Source: Albifimbria verrucaria (taxonomy: Eukaryota; Ascomycota; Sordariomycetes; Hypocreales; Stachybotryaceae). Taken from it: a stretch of 64,000 nt of DNA. Shown here piece after piece: positions 34,941 through 46,339 of this stretch (position 1 is its first letter; each line of letters starts with the position of its first letter). The notes under the pieces are model-generated. The model made no database searches and was not told where the DNA came from. It saw only the letters and a program-made list of their open reading frames with translations. A program made the position numbers and the translations under genes. The stretch covers positions 2,666,001 through 2,730,000 of the forward strand of contig JAHREC010000062.1 in the NCBI GenBank assembly GCA_020081605.1. Reading direction: 5' to 3'.

Positions 34941-35338
34941 GGTTACATATATGTTAAAGTTTATGAAAACAAATAGAAATTATCAAACAGATGAGATGCC
35001 TCATGATTATACCATGTCTGAAAAGGATTCATTTTGTTGCATTCTCCTACGCACCTGGCTATTAAACCACGCAACTCTCACAGCAGCATTTTGTAGTCCA
35101 TCGATTAGCATGAGTTTTGTTGTTAGAAGCCCTTGTTAATTCCGAATGAACGCAGGTCACCGTCTATTGCCGCATATATACAGTCCAACCAGCCGGGCAA
35201 CACAGCCAGCTCCACTCCCTTCCTCCACAGACGTGCTGCATTTATCTCCTCAGCGAATGTCGAGCCCCGACTCTTTCAGCGTAGCATTTGTTCCACAGGA
35301 CTTGCAAGCCTCTGCAATCGTACATGAGGCTCTCCCGC
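34941..35338. other. Convergent intergenic spacer
   Basis: 3' flanks of two convergent genes; nothing else seen. Confidence 0.5.
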
Positions 35339-35713
35339 CTAGGCCGTCGCCTCCGCATCACGCTGCGCCTTCCTCGCCCGCTTCTCCAGCAGCAGAGCCT
35401 TGCGCTCTTCCAGCACCTTGGCCTGTCGGTCGTCGACGCCCTGCAGCCAGTATCCGAAGCTGGCACCGCCGGCGGCGTAGACGGGGTACACCCAGAGGGA
35501 GCTCTTGTTGAAGAAGGGGCGCATCTCAATGCCGACCTGCCAGAATCGCACGGCGAGGCCTGTCAAGCAGAAAATAAAACCACGCGTTAGCTAGACGATA
35601 CTCAAAACGGCGGATCCCAGCAACGAGGTGACTCTGGGGACGGGTCGTTGGAGGATTGACTCGAAGGTCGAGGACGTACCGAAGCAGCTCCAGAAGGCGA
35701 TGCGGTGCACCAT
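35339..35713 (-). CDS. Small single-pass membrane protein resembling complex I subunit NDUFB4/B15
   Basis: About 84 residues from exons 35680-35713 and 35339-35559 (120-bp intron). It starts MVHRIAFWSCFGLAVRFWQ. An aromatic helix and a membrane segment follow (LWVYPVYAAGGASFGYWLQG), then a charged C-terminal helix (RQAKVLEERKALLLEKRARK). The pattern RPFFNKSSLWVYPV..G..FGYW followed by a Lys/Arg-rich helix resembles mitochondrial complex I B15/NDUFB4-like subunits; this is a resemblance I recall, not a measured match. The frame continues upstream of the ATG as RRANYRLPN, so a further 5' exon may exist; no phase-correct acceptor was found. No frame break. Confidence 0.6.
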
Positions 35714-36208
35714 GTTGGGCAATCGATAGTTCGCGCGTCGGGTAGAGTGGTTCGATTCGTAACTTGGGGAATTGGTTGGGTATCTGGACGTGGCCGAGCT
35801 GAACGAGTGCGTGGATGTCGATTCCGTGGATCAGGATGTAGCGTGATACTCACATTTGCGGACCTGGAGCTTCACCATGGCGCATCACGTGACCCCATCC
35901 ATTATGTCGAATTTGGCTACCCTACAGTTACAGCTCTCCGTCTGACATAAGCTCGTTTATCCCCAGAATGTTTAAAAGGAATAATAAGAGATACCATTCA
36001 ACAGTGTAGTTCACTGGTATTGTATCCATGGTGAGTTGTGATTATTATTGTAAACTGGACTTGTAACACAATTCTAGAATTTATGTTTATAACACAAAAG
36101 CCACCAACAATGGTTCTAATGTATCGTCCTTCAGTAAACCACCTGTAACCATTACCATAACTCCACGCAATGAGTGCTCTATTCTATCCAAGTTGTATCC
36201 TCTTTCAT
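35714..36208. other. Intergenic
   Basis: Promoter side of the small membrane-protein gene and 3' flank of the large ATPase gene. A minus-strand ATG at 35880 followed by a GTGAGT donor (MVKLQVRK) could be an upstream exon, but its phase does not fit. Confidence 0.35.
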
Positions 36209-39200
36209 TCAGCCGCGCTTAAAGTCCCGATTATACGGAGGCGGGGGACCCTGTGAGTGCGATCCCTGTGGTGCTGGCAACGCTTGCTGCGATTCTGGAC
36301 GGCCTGTCTGCATCCACTGCGCAATCTTTGTGACCATCTTGCCCATGTACTGCTGGATAAACGACTCACTGACCTTTGTTAGTAAAATTTCTGAAAGAAG
36401 GTAGTGAATTTCAACTTACGTGTAGTAGCTGTGGTCAGAGTTGTGCACAGATACGAGGTTGTGAGCAAGTTCGTGTGCTATCACGACCCACCACCAAGTA
36501 GCCGCATCAACCTTTGCCTTGCCTTGCTGCTGGCCTTCAAGCTGCGCTGCGTGCAGCTGAAGGAAGAACCTGAAGTTGCAGAATATGCTACCTCCAGTGT
36601 TGAAGGCAATGGTTCCACCAGACTCATCGTAGAAAATGTGAAGCACACTAGGAGACAAAGAATAGATGCTGCCAATCTCGACTAACAGACTGGCGAAGGC
36701 ATTGATGGAGCCAATGTTGCTAGCCAGGAACTGGGGTTGTTGGAGGCCACGTCCCGTGACACGTACACCTTCATTCCATTCGATGCCTCGGCTGCAAACG
36801 TGATGTTCTTAGCAGATGTCTTGTCGCAGTATGTCGCCTGCTCCTTGACTTCGTTCACCTTTGGCTCCGAGAACACACTGTTAGAGCCGTGCGCGCGCGT
36901 AGCGTTAACAGCATTCAACAGATTCTGTTGCACGACAGCTGGACTGGTGACTCTGCCATCTTCCTTTGGAGGCTTGCCAACATCACCCGCCGAGGGACCA
37001 GGTTCTTTGGGTTTATCCACAAATTGCTCCAACAGCTTCTGTGGCTCGTCTTCTTCACTGTCGTTGCTTAAACCAAGACGACGGCTCCAATCAGAGAATA
37101 GACCCTTTCCTTTCTTAGATTGCTGGTTGCGCTCATGCTTGTGGTCTTCGGGTGAATCCCATGAGCCGGGCATGACTGGATCCTTTGCCACTGGAGATTT
37201 GACAGCTTCACGAGCTGCTTCCGCCACCATACCTTGTTGAGCCCAATTCTGCTCCCGTTCTTGGATCCTTTGTTGTTCCTCCTCCAAGGCCTTTCGCCGC
37301 TCTTCTTCGGCGATTCTGGCCTCAGCTGCCTTTGCACGAAGAATTCGATCCACATTGTAACCACGAGCCCGAAGACCATACAAGTCTAGAGTGAGGAAGG
37401 GTTCAAAGAACAAGTAGGCCTGTTGGTTTGGCCGATTCAAGAGGACTTGGCAAACGGCTTGGCCAACCTGATACATGTCTGGCTTGCCGTCATCCGCAAC
37501 ATACAGAGTCCACATGCCATTGTTGGTCGCACCGGCAGCCGAACGTTTCTCCGTATGTGACTGGCTGTGGCCTTGCAACGTGCGACGAAGAGCTACAGAA
37601 CGGACAGTCTCCACTCGAAGATTCTTGTCGAGCCATTTCGTATCATGCTTGATAGCATCTCTTCGGTAGGACGCGTATTCATACAAGAAGATTTTGGATC
37701 TCTCAAGCACATGCTTCCTGAGGGTTTCAGCAGCCTTGCTCTTCTCAATATGAGGTCCAATTCGCACCTCATCTTGGACGATACTGCTCAGCTTCTGTGC
37801 GCCAAGCTGCAAGTAGAAGGTCTCCAGCGCATCTTCTTCTGGCGCACAGATAAGGTACTCCTTAAAAAGGCGGTAGCTGATGATGTCATCTAGGATGACG
37901 ATCTGACTGGCCGAAGCAAGCTGGTACTGCTTGATAGGTGCTTCATCTTCGTCAAGATCAATCAGGTTTCCCTTAGGAGGAGCCAACTCTTTGTAGGCCA
38001 GAAGGAAAGGTGACGTCTTCATCTTCCTCCACAACTCCTTATCACGATGGAGCGTAGCATGAGACTCGGCTAGTGACTTGAGGAGGTCCATGTATTTCTC
38101 GGGGCTTTGTAGCACACTGAGAAGTCTTGCAGGTTCGTTGCAAGCCATGTATGCAACCTCCAGTTTGGTTGGCTCACTCTTTGCGCCACACTTGAATAGG
38201 AATGTGTTTGCATCGTGACCAAAGTCCACAAAATCGAAAATATCACCATACGTCAAAGACGTTCCCAAGTAAGCTCGAGAAGGACTGATGTGAGCGATAC
38301 TGCTTTTGGGTTTCTCAGAAGATCGAGATAGATTTCGACGAGTGATTGGGACAATGTGAGCGTTTCTTAATTTTACCAAGCTGTTTTCGCCTAGCTCACT
38401 GATTCGAGAAGCAAAATAGGTAAAAAGTGTCACAGCAGCTTGTTGATCCTGAGGAGGGTTGGCTAGCAGACGATTGACGCACTCGGTAATTGGGGGTCTC
38501 TTGCAACACCAAATTTCTAAACAGTGTTAGTAGGCTAAACCAGTTGCTCAAATTCTCCTTGACACTAGTACTTACGATAGCATGATCATGAAGATCTCGT
38601 CGAAGAATGCTGAACCCTAAGACTGAAGCTCGTTCGTTTGTGAAGCAAGATGATGGCGTCACAAGCTGAGTGCTTCCTTGCAGCGGCATAATGGCTTTTC
38701 GAGTATCACCAATATCAAATGAAGCGTATCGGTTAGTTTGATGGTTAGCAATGAAATATGTCATTGCCGACTTTCTCAAAACCTCATCCTTCGAAGCCAT
38801 CATAGAGACAAGTTCAGGAACAGAAGGGAAAGGCCTGAGGCCCAGGATGGCGAGGAAACGAGCTTCGGGGCTGCTAGGTTGGAAACTACCAGGAGGACCC
38901 GGCCACTGCAAGATTGGTAAATGCAAGGCACGCAGAGTGTCTTTAGGCTCGAAGAGCTCTAAGACCTTGTATAGTTGTTCAGTGGCCTTTGTAGGCTCCA
39001 TTCCCTTGGGACCTGCCTCGGCCGGACAAATTCGAGATTCTTTCAGTCTCTTCATATCGTCCGTAGGGATATCATTCTGAACGGAGGCGAGGTATTTTAT
39101 CAACTCAACATGACTCCATTTCTTTTGTGCATTATCCCCGGAATTGCTGAGAAGCCTCGAAAAGATGGTTTCCAAATCCAGCGTCTTGCGTACTCCGATT

Positions 39201-41581
39201 GCTACGAGGAATTTCTCCTTCAGTTTGTCACAGCCTTGGATGACCGGTAGATCGTCAAAGAGCTTAACGGATGGGAAGAAGGACTCCGCTGGCCTCTTCA
39301 TACCAAGTTTCGTTGGCATCACTTGCTGAGTCTGCAGAAGTTTTACAATGGCATCTCTGCCAGAGGCCGTTGTGTTTTCCCAATTCTTGGATAAGACTGT
39401 CAAAACTTGAACAGCAAACTTGGAAGACTTTGTCAAACTTTCCTCTTCTGGCCTTGAGGAACTTGTCTCCAGAAGGAATCGCAACCAAGGAATGACCTCA
39501 AGCGCCTCCCAGCCGAGAGCCTGAAGCTCATTGACGTGTAGATTGGCGGTAAATATGAAAGGAATGGTTGTTGGGGAATTGGCAGATTTGCTGGAATCTT
39601 GGCAATGCTGAGATAATTCGTGATGCTGCCAAGAGCAACAATCTCGCCAGAGTCTCCTTCATCACTCATCGTTCCCACAGTTACCTCGAGCAAAGCGGCT
39701 CTGCTTCCAGGATCAAGTTCGCCGTTAAGGGATTTCTTTCCTGCCCAGCTAAGGAAGTTCATCAGCTGCGTCTTGTTCAAAGCCTTTGCCTCTAGTTCTC
39801 GCTTCACATCAGAAACAGTGATGTGAGTGATGAGTCCAAAGTCGATCAACTTCTTCACAAATGCATTATCCTTCATCTCATTGGGGACGATCGGAATATT
39901 GTTGACGAATTTGCTCAAGTCCTCCGAACCAAGTCGAACCTGGGAGGTCTGCAGAATACCAGCAGTAGAGTAGGTTTCGATAGAAGCCTTCCTGAAGCAT
40001 GTCCAGAAAGCTTCCTCAATTATCTGACCAACCTGCCCACTGGGAGTGGAATCTCCAAAAGTAAACGTCTTAAGAATATGGAGAGCCTCTGGCATAAATT
40101 TGTTGACGACTTCGTTTGAGACTTTCTGGCCGGGGCTGAGCAATCTACGGAACCTCTGGCCCAAGTCGTCCATCTCGTTGGCAAACGCAAGTCTTGTGAC
40201 AATACCAGCTGCGCGAAGAAGCTCCACGTTCCAGGTTCTGACCCATCGAGCATTAAGGTCAATAGCCTCTCTCTCCACAGTTGGAATGACCGACGGAGCA
40301 GAAATGTGCATTCCAGCACCTGTTGTCTGCATCGTTGGGAAACCGATAAAAATCCTGCCACCAGGCTTCTTGTTCGGCAGCACAGTTGCAAAGACATCTG
40401 TTGCTTTGCCCAGTGCACCACCAACAGAGGCTGTCTCAGAAGCCTGAGATTCATCATAAGATGAAGTGAGAATAGAGAGCTTTGTTGTCTTTGGCGGTGG
40501 CTTCTTGGTCGCTCTCTCAAGCTCGGACGCGAAGGACGGAGCCACTTGGGTCTTGACGGTAGCAGACGTAGCTCTGAGGAAGATTGTAGACGTGCTGAGT
40601 TTAGTCACATCTTCGGAGATTTGCACTTGCGCAGAGTTCTCTTCTGCCTGAGCCTTTGCCTTCTGGCTCGACTGTGAACTGCTCAAGGCAAGACGGGCGA
40701 AGAACGACCGTAACGAGGGGCCTCTGTCGCACCATAAGTATCTGTTGATTTAGTAGTTGATGATGCGGCTTGTGCTTTCCAGCCTATGACATTCATATAT
40801 GATGCATCAATCTGCGTGCTTGTCCGATCTACAGCCGTCACTTTCATGATGCCTTCTTTGGTACGCGCCTCCAAGTCCCGGGGCAAAGGAAGTTCGGCAC
40901 TAGGCGACGACTTCTTTTTCAAAGAAAGGATTTGGTAGTCATCGATCCAAAACTCGACATTTTGGAGCGCAACGAAGGTGAGACTGGTGGCTAGGAACTG
41001 GCTAACAGACAAGAGGTTGGGTAATGGAGTCGTCGTATTTCTGTAATCCAGGACGAATGTGGTGTGAGGACCAGCCTGATCCGGGGCAGCTGTGATTTCT
41101 TCGTGAAGAGAGCGTTGCCCTTCCAGTAGAATGCCATGGCTTCACTGCCAGAACTGACAAAAGGTTCCTCACAGTCAGCAAAGACACTGTAGAAACCGAC
41201 ACCGAAGGCACCGATCTTGGTCTCGTCTGGGTTTCCTTCGGCGATTCTTTTTAACCGTCCCCAGTCCGTCTTTGTGAACGGCTGTCCATCATTCTGAACA
41301 ACCAACCGTCGCAGCGTATGGTGGGATATGGCGTGCTTCAGCAGCTCGGAACGATTCGTGGTATTCGGGATAGGAACTTGGGTCGAGGGAAGCGTCTCCC
41401 ATTTTACCGACACAGTTGTGGCTTGCGCATCGGCGGCGTTTTGTATCAGTTCTCGCAGGGTGGTCCATTCTCCAGAGTATCTGGCAAGGACTTTGTCAAT
41501 CAGGGCTCGGGTGTCGACGGTGACGGCTTCTTCGTCTTCGCCGTCGCGAAGCGCAGCGGCTCGGAGCCTGGAGTAATCCAT
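36209..41581 (-). CDS. Large Hsp90-type (GHKL) ATPase protein, DUF3684/sacsin-like, with C-terminal HELAH motif
   Basis: About 1755 residues. Exons are 38576-41581, 36420-38516 and 36209-36368 (introns 59 and 51 bp). The N-terminus is a GHKL ATPase domain: LRELIQNAADAQAT (Mg/ATP Asn), NDGQPF and GAFGVGFYSVF, all like Hsp90 and sacsin. A long unannotated middle follows, then a coiled charged segment (EEERRKALEEEQQRIQ) around residue 1400. Near the C-terminus is VIAHELAHNLVSVHNSDHSYY, an HExxH motif with a third His at metzincin-like spacing. The tail ends in a Pro-rich GPPPPYNRDFKRG. Five breaks, each one missing base: 41083-41086, 40717-40720, 39573-39576, 38492-38496 and 36733-36736. Function unknown; chaperone-like action is inferred from the ATPase domain. 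Confidence 0.88.
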
Positions 41582-42465
41582 GGTGAAAGGTTGGGTATTG
41601 TGATACCGACTTAGATGGCTCGTGTTATGAAAGCATTTCGAGACACGTCGAGAGGATCAGAAGAGCACGCTGGAGATATGAAACGCCAGACGCAGTGGTG
41701 ATGACAGTGGCGAGGGCTGACCGATCTGAAATGTGTTGGCAGCGGAGGATGTCCCTCGGTAGGCAGCAGGGAGGCGCAAACGGTCGAACCGCTTCGAACC
41801 AGGTCGTCGACGACTTTCTAGAACCGAAAATCTTTGGGAATGTTGGAAACAGGAAGCAAAGTTCTCTGCGAGGCGTAGGTCGGGGTTCAGGGACAAACAG
41901 GTAGATGTAAGTCCGTCCGAGGCTCCGACGCTGACGTCTCGAAAGACGATGCTTCAGCCCTGCAGCCAATCAGTGGCGCAACTGCAGCGGGTTTCAGGGG
42001 TCTCGAGGCAACCATGCGCCGCTAAACCCCACTGTTGAATCCGCCACGCATCCCGTCCTGGTGATCTTTAAGCTGGACGGCCTTATCCAAAATGTATTCA
42101 TGTGACTGCAGTGTGAGGAGAATAGACTTAGGTTACTATGTGCATGTTGAACTATAATATTATACTTTGATTCCCAAGGCCCAGATTCTCATTAGGCCTG
42201 ACTACGTGTAGTCTACACCACTTCGTGCATGTTCGTCGTCGACTTCGACTACCGACATACACAAGATAAGATAAGAACATAAGAACCATTTCGCCATATG
42301 TAAATATCTGCAGGCATGTGAAAGATGTCACCAGACAAGCTGCATTGTCGGGTGGCTTAGAACTGCACCACAAAATATTCTTCAGCACGTACTGGGTATC
42401 TTGATTCATTTATAATGTAGGCTAAATTAAATCTCACAACTCTTCAGAGACACGACATGATTGGT
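41582..42465. other. Intergenic
   Basis: Promoter of the ATPase gene and 3' flank of the MMTAG2-like gene, both on the minus strand. A 114-codon minus-strand frame (41625-41969) has no protein-like character. Confidence 0.4.
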
Positions 42466-43194
42466 CTAAGACCTACGATGTCGATGTTCTCTCGACCTGG
42501 ATCTTGATCGTCGTCGCTCCCTGCTCCTATCCCTCGACGCCGGTCTTCGCCTTCTTCCTTTGGGCTGCCAGAGCGATGGCGTCTATGCCTTCGCTCTTCT
42601 CCCTGTGCCTATCACGGCTCCTGTCTCGGCTGCGTTCTCGGCGCCTCTCGCGGTCTGCGTGATCTCTGTGTCGCCCATGTCGGCGTTCGCGGTCACGTTC
42701 ACGATCACGATCGCGGCTCCTGCTTCGACTTCTGTGTCGTCTCCTTTCCTTCTTTTCTGAATCGTCATGTCGTCTCGATCGCTGTCGGCCGGCATCATTC
42801 GTAGGCGCTTCCTTTGGGGCATGCTTGCCGGGCCCATCTGTCTCTGACCTCCCACTTCAACCGCGTTCGCGCCTGTTGTGTTGCGCAGCGCAACTGGCAA
42901 TCCCAATGCTTTCGCAATAGCATCTTCCTCTGCCTCCTTGATTTTGCGCAGCTCTTCTGCCCGCTCCCTTGCCCTGCGTTCTTCATCGGTCTCGGCCGGA
43001 TCAGCCGAGTCGGCTGCGGTCGCATCGGCCTTTGCGTACCAGTTTAGATCTCGTCCCTTTTGCCACCTGCCGACAGGGGCCTTCAAACTGTGTCCAAGGT
43101 AATTTTCGCGATGGTTCGAGTTGGCAACCTCATCCCAGCTAAAGTTGACGCCACCGCGAGAACCAGACTTGCGAATACTCGACAGCAGATCCAT
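42466..43194 (-). CDS. MMTAG2-domain protein with Arg/Ser-rich tail
   Basis: About 243 residues, intronless. The N-terminal block MDLLSSIRKSGSRGG, NFSWDEV and ENYLGHSLKAPVGRWQKGRD is the multiple-myeloma-tumour-associated (MMTAG2) domain, highly conserved from fungi to animals. A charged helix follows (EERRARERAEELRKIKEAEE), then an RD/RS-rich tail like that of splicing-related proteins, ending SREHRHRRS. I infer a nuclear RNA-related role; no biochemical function is established that I know of. Three breaks, each one missing base: 42804-42805, 42601-42603 and 42531-42533. If the last two were real, the protein would stop at 42527. It is divergent from MED6, with 345 bp between starts. Confidence 0.82.
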
Positions 43195-43539
43195 GGTGAT
43201 CGCGGCGCGGAAAATGCGCAAAGGTAATTCGAATTGCTGGTGTTTGTTTTCGCGTAGAGTATGAAAGAAAGCAATGGCTTGTCGGTGGTGATTCCGTCGT
43301 CGATGTCAGAAAAGTAATGGCTGGGAGTGATGATGTTGAAGAGAAGTGACACCAGCAGCCTGGACAGGCAATAGGTCTGTGGAGAGCTGCTGTCTCTGCC
43401 CCACGTTGAGGCACCTTTAGTGGAGCTTGGTCTATCCCTGCCTTGACTTTCTGTTTGCTTAAACCACCAGGCCCAATCGAGAGCTCACTTGAACCTCTTC
43501 AACCTCAACCCCAGAAAGCACCAAGTGCACGCTACCAAC
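43195..43539. other. Bidirectional promoter between MMTAG2-like gene and MED6
   Basis: 345 bp serving both divergent genes; no TATA box seen and no other feature recognised. Confidence 0.5.
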
Positions 43540-44554
43540 ATGTCCAATCCGAACGAGCCGCCTCTCGATGAGATCCAATGGAGGTCGCCGCCCATCATCG
43601 CGAACATGGGCGGCCTCCATTCCAATACCATCCTGTTCTACTTCGCCGAGTCGCCCTTCTTTGAGCGTACCTCCAACAACGCCGTCATCATGAACCAGGC
43701 CATGAACAACGCGTCCATGTTCCACTATATCCAGACGAGAGAGGCCTTCGAAGGGCGACTGAAGACAATGTCTGGACTGGAGTTTATGGTGGGAGAGGAG
43801 CCGGCAGAGACGGGACCTGGCGCAGGAACGGGCGTGTGGGTGATTCGAAAGCAGACACGGCGCAAGAGATACCAAGAAGAGGATGAGATCACCATCCACG
43901 CTTCTTATTTCGTCGTGGGCGAGAACATTTATATGGCGCCGACCATGGCTGATATACTCATTTCAAGGATTGTGCGTAAGCTCCTAGCCGTGCGCCTCAC
44001 AATTGCTGACCTTCGCCTAGATGACTATTTCCTCTGCTATCTCAAAAGCCTTGCCGGCAGCTGAGAGCGCAAGAAACTGGAGGCCTTCTATGGGCCACGT
44101 TTACCAGCTCCCTTCAAACCAGCCTGCGGCCAAGTCAAAGGCCACCGATACCAAACCCAGCACCCCAATGCCTGATGCCGCAACAAAGACCACATCTTCA
44201 ACGTCCAAGAATGAAGAGCTATCTCTCGAGCGTGCAGCCGAGGAAGCCTTCATGATCCACATGAGACACGGTGGAGAATTTATCGACGAGAACCCCATCA
44301 CAGGCCGACCAGGAGAATTCCATCTTTCGTCTACAGGTAGAAAGCCAGTGCTGCCGCCATCGCAACCTGCTCAGCAGCCCGCCATTGGTGCCATGAATGG
44401 CCCAACCATAAACACAAAGCTTGATGATAAGAAGGACGCAACATCAGAGAAAACGCCCAAGTCGGCGACTATGCCTAAGCCCAAGAGACGCAAGAGTAGG
44501 ATGGGCACGGCTACGCCTGCAGCCACCCCTGGCGCAACACCTAGTGCCTCTTGA
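43540..44554 (+). CDS. MED6: Mediator complex subunit 6
   Basis: Head-module subunit of the RNA polymerase II Mediator in the nucleus; about 321 residues. Exons are 43540-43971 and 44021-44554, with a 49-bp intron of GTGCGT donor. The N-terminal Med6 domain is clear: IQWRSPPIIANMGGL, TILFYFAESPFFERTSNN, MFHYIQTREAFEGRLKTMSG and ASYFVVGENIYMAPTMADI. The C-terminal half is low complexity, rich in K, S, T, P and A, ending with a basic KPKRRKSR patch and ATPAATPGATPSAS. Start chosen at the ATG before SNPNEPPLDEIQW; an in-frame ATG lies 51 bp upstream but adds non-conserved residues. No frame break. Confidence 0.93.
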
Positions 44555-44873
44555 GCGGCTGGTGACGGACTTTGGAGCATAGACCATGGCGTTATAGAGT
44601 CGAAGGATTGGTCCTTTTGATACCCAGTTATGAGCATAAATGGATTATATGGTATTATTCCAGTTGCTATTCGTGCCTTGTGGATCCAACTATTCGCTCC
44701 TATTCTCCATTCTCAATATTGACTGATAGTGTTTCGTCAATCGAAACGTGGTCATAACCTCATTTTCTCTATAAAAATGCTTTGCCAGGTACCTTTCCGT
44801 TGCTCAAGGTTGCCCGTATGTGGCCAGCCAAGCGGAGAGTAAAAGAACATGTCGCAAAAGCAATAAGTCGGCC
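44555..44873. other. Convergent intergenic spacer
   Basis: 3' flanks of MED6 and the SDR gene; nothing else recognised. Confidence 0.5.
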
Positions 44874-45935
<1,062 letters not shown>

Positions 45936-46339
45936 TTTATATAATTCTGGTGTGTTGAAATGGTAGGAGTTGTTCCACCTTGACCACAGGTTGGAGATGT
46001 AAGTCGTATGACGTAAAGGAACAATGTTTAACACAATGACAACTCAGGCACGTCAAACGCAGGCTATTACATAAACCATACAAACAGCTCTCTTAATTCC
46101 ATCCTGAATTCTTTCGCATATCTAATCGGTATAGATTGTAAGGTAATTGGAACCTCATTGCTACATGTCTCCTCCCAGCAATTGTCAAGTAATGGAAATG
46201 CTCAATTTACGAGTCAACGCATGCCTGGATGAAGATTCCATAGTCAGCCATTAAAGAAATGAATTCCGCATCTATCAACGTTTGATATTGACCATAAGTT
46301 GGCACTTCGCCTGACGCCAGAATATCTACAGTGAACTTT
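45936..46339. other. Intergenic
   Basis: SDR promoter and 3' flank of the helicase gene. AT-rich; a short minus-strand frame into the helicase end is a shadow. Confidence 0.45.

Noticed and set aside
35602..35853. Minus-strand frame rich in P, R and T near the complex I-like gene
   Set aside because: Reads through the intron and promoter in a frame different from the conserved protein.
41625..41969. 114-codon minus-strand frame upstream of the GHKL ATPase
   Set aside because: Arg/Ser-rich random-looking composition; probably promoter DNA.
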